Of a stretch of DNA of 64,000 bases, positions 24,905-33,562 are shown piece by piece. The notes under the pieces are model-generated. The model searched no databases. It worked only from the letters and a program-made list of their open reading frames with translations, and was not told where the DNA came from. Source of the DNA: Alkalihalophilus pseudofirmus (GTDB taxonomy: Bacteria > Bacillota > Bacilli > Bacillales > Bacillaceae_D); contig NZ_CP117835.1 of the NCBI RefSeq assembly GCF_029094545.1, forward strand, positions 2,956,001-3,020,000, in the 5' to 3' direction. Position numbers and translations under genes: made by a program. Position 1 is the first letter of the stretch. Every line of letters begins with the position of its first letter.

Positions 24905-26654
24905 TAGACTCGTCCCTTTCTTGATTTATACATAAAGTAAACGTGGCTCCCTGCTCTACCTCACTCTTAACCTTAATCTCAAAATGGCTTCCATACATCA
25001 TTTCAAGTCTTCTTTTCATATTGTATAAACCAATTCCTGTCCCAATTTCAGATTGAACAGGCTGAGTAAAGAGTTCTTTCTGTCTCTGTTCAGATATTCC
25101 TACCCCGCTGTCTTCAACATCTATACACACAAAATGCTCATGTTGATACACACGGATAACAAGCGTGCAATGTCCCACTTTATCCTTCAACCCATGTTTC
25201 ATCGCATTTTCCACTAAAGGCTGCAAGGTCATTGGAGGAACTGTAACATGCATAAGAGAGTCTGATACTTCGTAATAAACCTCCAATCGATCACTGAACC
25301 TTGCCTGCTCAATCTGTAAATAAGCCTTCACATGGTTTAATTCCTCTTTTATCGTTCCCTCTTTGGCATGGATTCCAGTTAAGTTTTGTCTAAAAAACTT
25401 AGATAAGGATATAAGCAGCTTTCTTGCCTTGTTTGGATCCGTTCTTATTAATGAGACAATCGTATTAAGAGCATTAAATAGAAAATGAGGATTGACTTGT
25501 GCTTCTAGTGCATTAATTTCTGCTTGTTTTGCGAGTTTTAACTGATCATCTGCATAAGCCAGCTGTAATTGCTGACTTAATAATTCAGCTAATCCCTTTG
25601 CCAGCTCGATCGTAGTAGGAGTTCTTTCTTTTTCTGATTTAAAATACAGCTTTAACGTACCAACCGGCTTCTCATTTTGGATCAGCGGGGCAATAATGGC
25701 CGAATGATGCGGTTCTCGTACATTTAAACCTTCCATATCCCTTGCATCAGCAAGCTTCCATTCCCCTGTTTTTAATACTTCTTTTGTGGCTTTCGTTTTA
25801 ATTTCTTGTTTTTCATTCCCATTTTCCTCGCCTACATAAGCGAGCACCGTTTGGTGGTTTGTGATCGAAACTGCTGCAACATTAATCTCTTTAAATAAAA
25901 TATGACATGCTGCTTTAGCAGAGCTCTCATTGAGCCCCTTGCGCATATACTTTAACGTTTGATTAGCCAGTTTAAACGAACGTTCTGCTTGAAGCTTCCC
26001 CATTCTTTCTTCTTCGTTTATCACATTTCTAATAATTAAGATGAAAATAGCCGTACCGATTCCATTTGCAATAATCATCGGTACGCCAATGCTTGAGACC
26101 AGCGCCCAAGCAGCCGAGAAAGGCTTTGCAATAAGCAGGATAATCAACATTTGAACAGCTTCAGCTAGCATTCCTATTAATAAGGCATTCTTCCACGAGA
26201 CCATCCGATGATTACGGTATTTCTTATAGAAATATCCCGCAATTAAACCTGCTAAGACTGTAGAGATCGCACAAGCCAAAGCAGAGAATCCTCCAAGGGT
26301 GTAACGATGAATACCGGCAATCAACCCCGCGCCGATACCTACCTTCCACCCACCTAAGAGTCCAGCAACAACAATGCCGATCACCCTCGCATTGGCAATT
26401 GCTTCATCATCAGTTAAAGAAAGCGTCCACCTCGTGTAGACCCCTTCCTCAGCATTGATGGTTAAACCTGTATAAGTGCCGATGATGCCAAACAAACCGA
26501 ACATCAAAATAAAGTGAAGGCGTTGAATCGACGAGACATTTTTTTCTTCAATAATATTACGGACAAAACGAAAGCGAGTAACTAAGAAGGCAACTGTTAC
26601 AATGATTCCGAGCCGCTCTAGCATGACTAATAACAATTCCCACATAACACTCAC
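24897..26654 (-). CDS. LytS-type sensor histidine kinase
   Basis: The 585-residue kinase has an N-terminal 5TM-LYT sensor (about 1-210, with GIIGTYTGLTIN and NARVIGIVVAGLLGGWKVG), a GAF domain (about 230-370), the His-kinase box NPHFLFNALNTI (His near 389) and an HATPase domain (LVENAMKHGLK, DSGVGI, GTGIGLYNMKRRL). Proteins of this type sense extracellular pyruvate in E. coli and B. subtilis. The start is GTG at 26654 with AAAGGAAGTGA upstream; an ATG at 26645 is the alternative. Confidence 0.92.
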   Translation of the reverse strand: MSVMWELLLVMLERLGIIVTVAFLVTRFRFVRNIIEEKNVSSIQRLHFILMFGLFGIIGTYTGLTINAEEGVYTRWTLSLTDDEAIANARVIGIVVAGLLGGWKVGIGAGLIAGIHRYTLGGFSALACAISTVLAGLIAGYFYKKYRNHRMVSWKNALLIGMLAEAVQMLIILLIAKPFSAAWALVSSIGVPMIIANGIGTAIFILIIRNVINEEERMGKLQAERSFKLANQTLKYMRKGLNESSAKAACHILFKEINVAAVSITNHQTVLAYVGEENGNEKQEIKTKATKEVLKTGEWKLADARDMEGLNVREPHHSAIIAPLIQNEKPVGTLKLYFKSEKERTPTTIELAKGLAELLSQQLQLAYADDQLKLAKQAEINALEAQVNPHFLFNALNTIVSLIRTDPNKARKLLISLSKFFRQNLTGIHAKEGTIKEELNHVKAYLQIEQARFSDRLEVYYEVSDSLMHVTVPPMTLQPLVENAMKHGLKDKVGHCTLVIRVYQHEHFVCIDVEDSGVGISEQRQKELFTQPVQSEIGTGIGLYNMKRRLEMMYGSHFEIKVKSEVEQGATFTLCINQERDESND

Positions 26655-26681
26655 TTCCTTTCATCTGCTTAACCTATCCAC

Positions 26682-27248
26682 TTATTTAGGCGGGTAGTAG
26701 ATCAGCATCGTTACGATACACTCATCTTCTACATCTGTATTTTTATAGGCATGAATATCATCTGCTCTAAAATGAATCGCTTGTCCCTTTTTCAACTGAT
26801 AAAGTTGATTCCCGACCGTTAACTCTAAATTCCCCTCTTCTACCACTAAATACTCTTCTACTCCTTTTTGATGAGGTTCTGATACATATGAACTGTCCTT
26901 AGCTAATGAGAATGAGAATAATTCAAATGGCTTATGTAGAGGTTTTGGAAACAGTGGATACACTTTAAACGCTTCATCATGGCCTGTAAGTGGTTCTATC
27001 TCTTCTTTTTTTACCACGGTCACTGCGTCCTGTTCTTCCTCAAGAAAAGATGTAAATGAAACATTCAACCCTTTAGCAATTTTCCATAAAGTCCCTACCG
27101 TAGGATTCGATTCACCTCTTTCGATTTGACCTAGCATCGGTTTACTAACAGTTGTGATTTGCGCTAAATGATCTAGGCTGTATCCTTGCTCTACTCTTAA
27201 AGCCTTTAAACGAACTCCAATTAATTTCGATAACTGTTCCTTCTCCAT
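26682..27248 (-). CDS. XRE-cupin transcription regulator
   Basis: The 188-residue protein has an N-terminal HTH-3 domain (about 8-65, YSLDHLAQITTVSKPMLGQIERGESNPT) and a C-terminal cupin (about 105-185, EPHQKGVEEYLVVEEGNLEL, HAYKNTD). Such regulators usually sense a small molecule with the cupin and control a nearby transport operon. It is divergent from azlCD, and direct repeats lie between them, so azlCD is the likely target. The ATG at 27248 has AAGGAG eight bases upstream; an earlier ATG 13 codons up does not. Confidence 0.88.
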   Translation of the reverse strand: MEKEQLSKLIGVRLKALRVEQGYSLDHLAQITTVSKPMLGQIERGESNPTVGTLWKIAKGLNVSFTSFLEEEQDAVTVVKKEEIEPLTGHDEAFKVYPLFPKPLHKPFELFSFSLAKDSSYVSEPHQKGVEEYLVVEEGNLELTVGNQLYQLKKGQAIHFRADDIHAYKNTDVEDECIVTMLIYYPPK

Positions 27249-27276
27249 CAAAAATCTCCTTGTGCAAATGTATTTT

Positions 27277-27306
27277 ATAACATACAATCATATAACATAA
27301 CATACA
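27277..27306. repeat. direct repeats in the regulator / azlC gap, probable operator
   Basis: ATAACATACA occurs at 27277-27286 and 27297-27306, exactly 20 bp apart (two helical turns). The region also holds TGTAT...ATACA dyads. Repeats on the same face of the helix between a divergent XRE regulator and its probable target suit a dimer-pair operator. Confidence 0.5.
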
Positions 27307-27366
27307 TTTTGAGAGTAACTTTTGTAACAAGTGTACCATGATCATTTAATAGTAGGGGAGATCAAT

Positions 27367-28068
27367 ATGAGTTCAATACTCACTCAAGAAAAAACTGAAT
27401 TTTCACGCGGACTTTTAGCCGGCACAAGTATCGCGATCGGATATTTACCTGCTGCGATTACATTCGGGTTATTAGCGAAAGGTACTGGATTAAGCTTTTT
27501 TGAATCAATGGCTATGAGTATGTTCGTCTTTGCAGGGGCGGCACAATATATGGCTCTAAATTTAATAGCGATTGGAACAGGTGCGTTTGAAATTATTTTT
27601 ACGACCTTTATTGTTAACATCCGTCATTTACTTATGAGCGCCTCAGTCAATGAAAAAGTTGAAAATGCCCACCCGCTTACTAAAGCCATTTATTCCTTTG
27701 GGCTGACAGATGAGGTGTTCGCTGTTACCTCGACGCAGGAAGGGAAGGTGAAGACAGGATTTATTATAGGTGTGGCTGTCATGGCCTATGCCAGCTGGGT
27801 TTTAAATACAGGAGTTGGCTATCTCATGGGGTCTGCGCTGCCTCAGTCCCTCCAAGAAAGCATGGCGATTGCGCTTTATGCCATGTTCATCGCCCTTTTA
27901 ATCCCTTCCCTTAAAAAGCAAAGAAAAATAGTGTGGCTTGCAATCAGTGCTGCAATCCTGAACAGTTTCCTTTCTTTATTTATACCAAGCGGTTGGTCAA
28001 TTATCTTAGCTACATTAATCGCTTCAACAGCCATTGAATACATACGTCCAAAGAAAGGAGTTTCTTAA
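27367..28068 (+). CDS. azlC: AzlC-family branched-chain amino acid exporter, large subunit
   Basis: The 233-residue membrane protein has about six to seven helices and the AzlC pattern: GYLPAAITFGLLAKGTGLS, FVFAGAAQYMALNLI, and FIVNIRHLLMSAS. With AzlD it forms an exporter of branched-chain amino acids or related compounds. The ATG at 27367 follows GGGGAG. The next gene, azlD, starts two bases after its stop. It is divergent from an XRE-cupin regulator rather than the Lrp-like AzlB found with B. subtilis azlCD. Confidence 0.9.
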   Translation: MSSILTQEKTEFSRGLLAGTSIAIGYLPAAITFGLLAKGTGLSFFESMAMSMFVFAGAAQYMALNLIAIGTGAFEIIFTTFIVNIRHLLMSASVNEKVENAHPLTKAIYSFGLTDEVFAVTSTQEGKVKTGFIIGVAVMAYASWVLNTGVGYLMGSALPQSLQESMAIALYAMFIALLIPSLKKQRKIVWLAISAAILNSFLSLFIPSGWSIILATLIASTAIEYIRPKKGVS

Positions 28069-28069
28069 T

Positions 28070-28375
28070 ATGAATATGACTATGCTTGTTATTATAGCTG
28101 GGATGGCAATCGTAACCTATATACCAAGAATGCTCCCATTGACGTTCATGGATTCCCTGCCGATTCCTCCTTGGCTTCAAGCTATCTTAAAAAATGTACC
28201 ATATGCCGCCTTAGGAGCACTCATATTTCCTGGTATTTTAACCGCCCATGAAAATGTGTTATTCAGTTTAATAGGGGCACTAACAGCTATCACAGCTGCC
28301 TATCTTGGAGCTAATTTAATTATTGTTGTATTAAGCAGCATCCTCATGCTCATGACCTTGACCCTGATTTTTTAG
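28070..28375 (+). CDS. azlD: AzlD-family exporter small subunit
   Basis: The 101-residue protein with four membrane helices is the partner of AzlC. Typical segments are VTYIPRMLPLTF near the N-terminus and LKNVPYAALGALIFPGIL. The ATG is nine bases from AAAGGAG, at the end of azlC. Its stop codon is the first of four stop codons repeated every 12 bp in the same frame (see the repeat entry). Confidence 0.9.
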   Translation: MNMTMLVIIAGMAIVTYIPRMLPLTFMDSLPIPPWLQAILKNVPYAALGALIFPGILTAHENVLFSLIGALTAITAAYLGANLIIVVLSSILMLMTLTLIF

Positions 28376-28411
28376 ATCTTTTCCTAGATCTATTTCTAAA
28401 TCATTTTTTAG
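28364..28411 (+). repeat. 12-bp degenerate repeat carrying four in-frame stop codons at the azlD end
   Basis: Stop codons TAG, TAG, TAA, TAG begin at 28373, 28385, 28397 and 28409, exactly 12 bp apart and all in the azlD frame. Units read ATC-TTT-TCC-TAG, ATC-TAT-TTC-TAA and ATC-ATT-TTT-TAG. This looks like old copying of the last codons with the stop. A weak hairpin TAGATC/GATCTA is formed as a by-product. Confidence 0.65.
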
Positions 28412-28511
28412 AAGTATACAACGCCCCTCCTCACCGCCTCTCCCCTTTCATTCTTAGAGCGAAAACGATACAATAAAAGAATGCACTTAGAATGAAACGG
28501 GGTGAAGGTAA

Positions 28512-29783
28512 TTGGACCACCTTTCAATTGACAAAGACTTTCCAGAAGATAACCTTTTAGAACAAGAATTAGAGCAAGACATCATAAAAACGTATAAATC
28601 ACTTATTACCTCACGCTACTTCACCAAAAGTCAAATTGAACAAATTGTTATCCAAACACAAAAAAGTATGGAGACAGATCATTTTCTAATGCAAGCAGAG
28701 AAAATGTTAATTTATATTAAAGGTGTTTTCTCCTTAGCCAACAGGTTGCAAACATATGAGGAGTATGATCGCCGCTTTTCCCATTACTTCACTTCCTTAA
28801 TGAGCGACATTCTCCTATTATTAAAGGAAGATACAGAAGATTTCCAAGCAGTTGACAAGGTGATTCAGCGTATCCTGTTTTACTTCGTATATGATGCCGG
28901 GTTAAGTAAATCCCCTTGGCCATATTTAGTACAACATCTTGCTGATCTCGTTTTACCTAGACAGCTTGAAGCGATAGAGAGTGTTTTACAAGAAACTTTA
29001 CATGAAGCTGAGTGTGCAAGGTCTACCTTAGTTGCCTATAGCTACATTCTCTTATTAGTAGGCAAGGAGTCTAAATCATTATCCTTGTTACGCAAAGAAC
29101 AGCATCTAAGTCAGCAGGAAGTTACACCACATTTTACTTGTCTAAAAAAACGAGAGCGCTTTAAGACCATTCAGTTATGGTTTAATCAATTATTTCCTAA
29201 TAGAGTCGACAGAGGTTACGGTTCTCTTCAAGGAATCGCTGATGAGATGAATGCTTCCCTCCATAAATCCGCAAATGAAATGTCAACGGTTTGGAGAAGG
29301 TGGTTATTATCACCCAGCTTCACACGATTTCAGTCTTTATTTGTCCATGTACCAGAAGAAGACCAGGAAACGTTACTCTACGAATTGTTAGCTGAGCTCA
29401 AAAAATCCTTGCATCAAACAGAAACAACTCTTACCTATCTACGAATACTAAGGGAGTACAAAATGTTTGACGAAGCCGTCTCTTATTTTTTGATTCTTGA
29501 ACATGATCCGCTCAGGCTTCATCAAGAAAAAAAAGAGTTGCTTAAAGATATAGAGCTTTCTCATCCACAGCTTGCAAAGCCGATTCATCATCAATTTATT
29601 GTCAGACTCGTGGAAAAAAAATCACGTGTACATTACGAAGCTGCTGTCTCATCGATTAAAGTATTGCAGAAAATCTATGAGAGACTAGGTGAAAATGACC
29701 AATTCTATCATTATATAGCTAAAATGAGAAAGCAGTATCGAACGTATCGGGCGTTTGTTGAGGAGTTGAAAAAGATTGAATAA
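28512..29783 (+). CDS. unknown protein preceding SNF2 helicase, YwqB-like without SWIM finger
   Basis: The 423-residue protein is soluble and mostly helical. It ends in a repeated helix region (YHYIAKMRKQYRTYRAFVEELKKIE) like the C-terminal part of SWIM-domain proteins encoded before SNF2 helicases in Bacillus (YwqB-YwqA). I see no C-x-C...C-x-H SWIM finger in it. The start is TTG with GGTGAAGGT upstream. It overlaps the helicase gene by eight bases, so the two proteins are made together and probably work together. The function is unknown. Confidence 0.65.
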   Translation: MDHLSIDKDFPEDNLLEQELEQDIIKTYKSLITSRYFTKSQIEQIVIQTQKSMETDHFLMQAEKMLIYIKGVFSLANRLQTYEEYDRRFSHYFTSLMSDILLLLKEDTEDFQAVDKVIQRILFYFVYDAGLSKSPWPYLVQHLADLVLPRQLEAIESVLQETLHEAECARSTLVAYSYILLLVGKESKSLSLLRKEQHLSQQEVTPHFTCLKKRERFKTIQLWFNQLFPNRVDRGYGSLQGIADEMNASLHKSANEMSTVWRRWLLSPSFTRFQSLFVHVPEEDQETLLYELLAELKKSLHQTETTLTYLRILREYKMFDEAVSYFLILEHDPLRLHQEKKELLKDIELSHPQLAKPIHHQFIVRLVEKKSRVHYEAAVSSIKVLQKIYERLGENDQFYHYIAKMRKQYRTYRAFVEELKKIE

Positions 29784-32772
29784 ACAAATCATGGTACATT
29801 GCGGATGGTTAGAAGGGAACTTTTTTCTTTGGGCAGAAAAACTGAATCGATCGAAATTCGATCAAATCGTCAGTTTTCAATACCCTTTTTTAGTTCCTGC
29901 ATTTGAACTCAAATTAGCGCTTTACCGCCATGATCAAAATAGTTTCTATGGGACGTTTGTTGAAACAGAAAAAGCGGTTATTGATGTACCGTTAAAAAAC
30001 AGGGAGTTTGTTTCTCCTGCAGGTCAAATGACGATTTATCAAGCACAAGAACAAATGAAATCTTACTCTTTTCCTATTGAAGGTATTCGATTATCAATTA
30101 ATGAGCTTCTAGATCAATCGGAGCTCATCGACCATTGGGATGAGCAAGAAGACCTTGTCCTTTCACCAGATTTAAAGTATTGGATGAGTCTTTTTTCTGA
30201 AGTTAAATCCTTGATCGCGCGTGGAGACATCGAGCCTAAAGCAAGCGGAGAATGGAATCTGTCATCATTTCGCTGGAATGAGTGGTCAGAAGCTCTGCCT
30301 AAGGTAAGCTTTTCGTTAAGGCCGACAACAGCATATATTCAATCCAAATCAACCCAGACTACTTTGTTAGAAGACTTTAAGGACGTTCTAGGGCGTTTTG
30401 CTGATTCGGCGATCCGCTCTCTTCTTAATGATCCTAATTGTCAAGCTGCCTATAAAGAGTGGATTCATGCAGCAGACGAGGAGCTAAAACCTTCACTAGA
30501 AGCATTAGCCACAAGCAATCAAGTGCATATCCATTTATCTGAACAAGCTTTTGGAGAGCGACTTGGTACAGTTAAGGTAGAACCTTTCAAAACAGCCCTT
30601 GCCCTCGTTGAACCGAATGACCAAGATGACGACTGGAGCATTTCGCTTTGTGTAATTGACCGTGAATATCCGAGCCAAGTCATTGAGATGAGTGAGTTAG
30701 AGCGCGGGGAACATCCGTGGAGAAGCAATCCTATCAGCCAACTAAAAAAGGACGTTTCAGAGCTGCAATCAAAGATTCCCATCCTTGATTCTTTATCTGT
30801 TTCTGCCCCAACCTTAAAACTTAGCGCTGATCAAGCGTATGAGCTTTTTACGATCCATCACTCATTGCTTAAATCAATGGGCATTCACCTTATTGTGCCT
30901 AAATGGTTAAAAGAGCGCAAAAAAGTTAAAGTCGAGCTCACAGTAGAAGGCATTCATCAACCAGCAACAAGTGAACCTTTACTCGACTGGCAAAGCCTGG
31001 CTTCATTTACTTATCAGATTGCTATTGGAGATAGCACCTTAACAGCGGAACAATTTGATCAATTTGTTAAAGGCAGCAAACCATTTATATATGCGAACGG
31101 GGAATGGATCAGCTGGGACCCAAAGCTTGCCGCAAAGCTTCAATCCTACCTTAACAGTACATTAAATGAGACGACGTATTTTGAGGCCCTTAAAAAGGAT
31201 CAAGATGCAGAAGAATGGATAGATGAACTTGACGTAGAATGGGATTTTAACTGGGGAGAGACGCTTGAGAAATCTTTAGAATTATTATATAAACAAGCCC
31301 CCCCTTTAATTGAGCTTCCTGAAAGCCTTCACGGGGAACTACGTCCTTACCAGCATCAAGGTGTCTCTTGGATCGCTCAATTACGACACACAGGATTTGG
31401 CGGCTGCTTAGCTGATGACATGGGTCTTGGAAAATCGATTCAAACGATTGCTTATATCCTTTTTACGTTAGAAAATCAAACAAAAGAGCAACGAAAACCA
31501 TTCCTGCTCATTTGTCCAACTTCACTTATTTACAACTGGTTAAAAGAGTGTGAAAAATTCGCTCCTAGTGCGCGAATTTTTATTCATCACGGGCAGTCAC
31601 GCCTGACAGAACAAGAAGTTGATTCGATGGAAGAATGGGATATCATTTTAACTTCCTATCAATTAGCAGTCAGAGATACAGAGTTATTAAAGAACGTTAC
31701 TTGGAATGGGCTCATTTTAGATGAGGCTCAGCACATTAAAAATGTGGATACAAAGCAACGGCGCGCTATTAAGCAAATTAAAGCCGCTCATCGATTAGCC
31801 CTGACTGGAACACCTATTGAAAACCGACTAAAAGAATTATGGTCGTTAATTGATGTGATTAACCCATCATTCCTCGGCTCTTTCAAGTCGTTTCAAGATT
31901 CCTTTATCAAGCCGATTGAAAAAGATCAGAATCAGGATAAGCTTAAGACACTGCAGCAGCTTATTTATCCATTTATTTTAAGGCGGAAGAAATCGGATGA
32001 ATTATTGCATTTAGGGTTGCCGGAGAAACTAGAGCAGGTTCATAAGGTAACATTATCGGTCGAACAAGCTGCCCTGTATCAGGCAGTAGTGGATGATATT
32101 TTATCAAGGCTGAATCAAGTATCACAGCTCGAGAGACGCGCTTTAATCTTAAAAAGCCTTACAAAATTAAAGCAAATTTGTAATCATCCTGCCCAATTTC
32201 TTAAAACTGATGAAGTAAGCAGGCATGACTCAAGAAAGTGGGATGAATTATTTGCTTTAATTGAAGACATTCACAATCGAAACGAGAAGGTGTTAATTTT
32301 TTCTCAATTTAAAGAAATGGGCCGTTTAATAGCCGAGGAGCTAGAGCGCCGCTATCAAAAAGACGTCCCTTTTCTACACGGCAGTCTAACAAGACCGAAG
32401 CGGCAAGAGGCTATTGAGAGATTTCAAGAAGACCCGGAAGTCACTGCTTTTGTTCTTTCTCTTAAAGCAGGAGGAGTTGGCCTAAACTTAACAGCGGCAA
32501 ATCATGTGATCCATTATGACAGATGGTGGAATCCTGCAGTCGAAAACCAAGCAACTGACCGTGCCTTTAGGATCGGTCAGACAAAAGATGTGACAGTTCA
32601 TAAATTAATGACTTCAGGTACACTCGAAGAGAGAATTGATAAGATGTTAACTCAAAAGCAATCCTTGGCAGATCAAGTGCTGCAAGCAGGAGAACAGCAG
32701 GTAACGGAATTGTCCAATGAAGAGATTCATCATTTAATACGTTTGACTACGAGTTCAGAAAGGAGTTTATAA
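29776..32772 (+). CDS. SNF2-family DEAD/DEAH-type helicase (YwqA-like)
   Basis: The 998-residue protein has an N-terminal accessory region (1-520) and a C-terminal Swi2/Snf2 ATPase. Walker A is DDMGLGKSIQT near 546, motif II is LDEAQHIKN near 648, motif III is LALTGTPIENRL. The second RecA domain holds LIFSQFKEMGRLI and AGGVGLNLTAANHVI, then DRAFRIGQT near 910. Such enzymes move along double-stranded DNA and remodel protein complexes. The start is TTG with GGAG ten bases before it; an ATG five codons later lacks a site. No methylase or defence partner is visible. Confidence 0.92.
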   Translation: MNKQIMVHCGWLEGNFFLWAEKLNRSKFDQIVSFQYPFLVPAFELKLALYRHDQNSFYGTFVETEKAVIDVPLKNREFVSPAGQMTIYQAQEQMKSYSFPIEGIRLSINELLDQSELIDHWDEQEDLVLSPDLKYWMSLFSEVKSLIARGDIEPKASGEWNLSSFRWNEWSEALPKVSFSLRPTTAYIQSKSTQTTLLEDFKDVLGRFADSAIRSLLNDPNCQAAYKEWIHAADEELKPSLEALATSNQVHIHLSEQAFGERLGTVKVEPFKTALALVEPNDQDDDWSISLCVIDREYPSQVIEMSELERGEHPWRSNPISQLKKDVSELQSKIPILDSLSVSAPTLKLSADQAYELFTIHHSLLKSMGIHLIVPKWLKERKKVKVELTVEGIHQPATSEPLLDWQSLASFTYQIAIGDSTLTAEQFDQFVKGSKPFIYANGEWISWDPKLAAKLQSYLNSTLNETTYFEALKKDQDAEEWIDELDVEWDFNWGETLEKSLELLYKQAPPLIELPESLHGELRPYQHQGVSWIAQLRHTGFGGCLADDMGLGKSIQTIAYILFTLENQTKEQRKPFLLICPTSLIYNWLKECEKFAPSARIFIHHGQSRLTEQEVDSMEEWDIILTSYQLAVRDTELLKNVTWNGLILDEAQHIKNVDTKQRRAIKQIKAAHRLALTGTPIENRLKELWSLIDVINPSFLGSFKSFQDSFIKPIEKDQNQDKLKTLQQLIYPFILRRKKSDELLHLGLPEKLEQVHKVTLSVEQAALYQAVVDDILSRLNQVSQLERRALILKSLTKLKQICNHPAQFLKTDEVSRHDSRKWDELFALIEDIHNRNEKVLIFSQFKEMGRLIAEELERRYQKDVPFLHGSLTRPKRQEAIERFQEDPEVTAFVLSLKAGGVGLNLTAANHVIHYDRWWNPAVENQATDRAFRIGQTKDVTVHKLMTSGTLEERIDKMLTQKQSLADQVLQAGEQQVTELSNEEIHHLIRLTTSSERSL

Positions 32773-32778
32773 AATAAG

Positions 32779-32961
32779 ATGAAAGCAGAATATGAAGAGC
32801 CCTATAAAAGCTATTGGATCGGCTCAAAAAATATGCCTACCACCGAAAACTCCCCTAACTCTACAACTCCAACGCCTGCCCATCACTCTGAGATGTGGAG
32901 TAAAATGAAGCAGTCTATTCAAGAAGCCGCAAAGAAAAAATGGAATATTGTAGATGAATAA
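32779..32961 (+). CDS. small hydrophilic protein after SNF2 helicase
   Basis: The 60-residue protein has a Thr/Pro/Asn-rich middle (TTENSPNSTTPTP) and a C-terminal charged helix (MWSKMKQSIQEAAKKKWN). I do not recognise it. The ribosome site AAAGGAG lies inside the end of the helicase gene, 14 bases from the ATG, which is long. Being six bases after the helicase stop and before a terminator, it is likely the last gene of the operon. Confidence 0.55.
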   Translation: MKAEYEEPYKSYWIGSKNMPTTENSPNSTTPTPAHHSEMWSKMKQSIQEAAKKKWNIVDE

Positions 32962-32970
32962 TACATCCCA

Positions 32971-33008
32971 AAAAAGACTAAGCGATATAAACTCGCTTAG
33001 TCTTTTCT
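32971..33008 (+). terminator. terminator of the SNF2 helicase operon
   Basis: AAAGACTAAGCGA and TCGCTTAGTCTTT form a 13-bp stem with a 7-base loop, flanked by A and T tracts. It can serve both directions. Confidence 0.88.
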
Positions 33009-33034
33009 CTACATTTATTTGATCACAATTATTT

Positions 33035-33072
33035 TAATTCAATTACTCTAATTCAATTACTCTAATTCAATT
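33035..33072. repeat. 14-bp tandem repeat across the stop codon of the BsuPI lipoprotein gene
   Basis: TAATTCAATTACTC is repeated at 33035-33048 and 33049-33062, with a 10-bp third part to 33072. On the minus strand the unit contains the final Glu-Leu-Glu-stop codons, so the gene's end has been copied downstream 1.7 times. Confidence 0.75.
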
Positions 33073-33548
33073 GTACTTTCTGCTTTAAATTGTTCCTTAT
33101 TCTCTACTTCTTTTCCGTCAACTGCAGCAGCAACCACTTCAATATAAATGGTATGAGTGCTTGATGACCACTGATCAGTTGAAAGTGTTTCTTGATAAGA
33201 CTTTGTTTCACCCGGCTCAAATGTCTCAGAGGTTAACGCCATGGTAAACATCATCTCATTTGAGTAACGGTATACTTCATTTCCTTCTTCATCTACAACA
33301 ACCAATTCATATTTCTGACCCGAGGTAAAGTCCAATGTAGCTGCTTCATCCATCTGATTTGTTATCTCGATATCTACAACGACCTCGCCCTCACCATTTT
33401 GTTCAGTAGTAACATTAACAGCCCAATCTGAATTCATAGCCGCATCGTCCCCTTCTGCTTGGTCTCCTCCTGGACTGGTAGCTGTTTGTCCACATGCTGT
33501 CATAAAGATCAATCCAAGCGCCATAAAAATAGAAAATACATGTTTCAT
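33057..33548 (-). CDS. lipoprotein with BsuPI (proteinase inhibitor) domain
   Basis: The 163-residue protein has a lipoprotein signal (LIFMTACG) and a BsuPI domain (about 40-155): IEITNQMDEAATLDFTSGQ, then YELVVVDEEGNEVYRYS, MFTMAL, and PGETKSY. The B. subtilis member Ipi inhibits the intracellular protease IspA. This one is exported, so its target should lie outside the membrane, or it is only a binding domain. It precedes yitT/yitV in the same order as ipi in B. subtilis. I use the third Met codon (33548), six bases from GGAGG; the ATG at 33554 touches the ribosome site. Confidence 0.85.
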   Translation of the reverse strand: MKHVFSIFMALGLIFMTACGQTATSPGGDQAEGDDAAMNSDWAVNVTTEQNGEGEVVVDIEITNQMDEAATLDFTSGQKYELVVVDEEGNEVYRYSNEMMFTMALTSETFEPGETKSYQETLSTDQWSSSTHTIYIEVVAAAVDGKEVENKEQFKAESTIELE

Positions 33549-33562
33549 GTACATCCTCCTTT

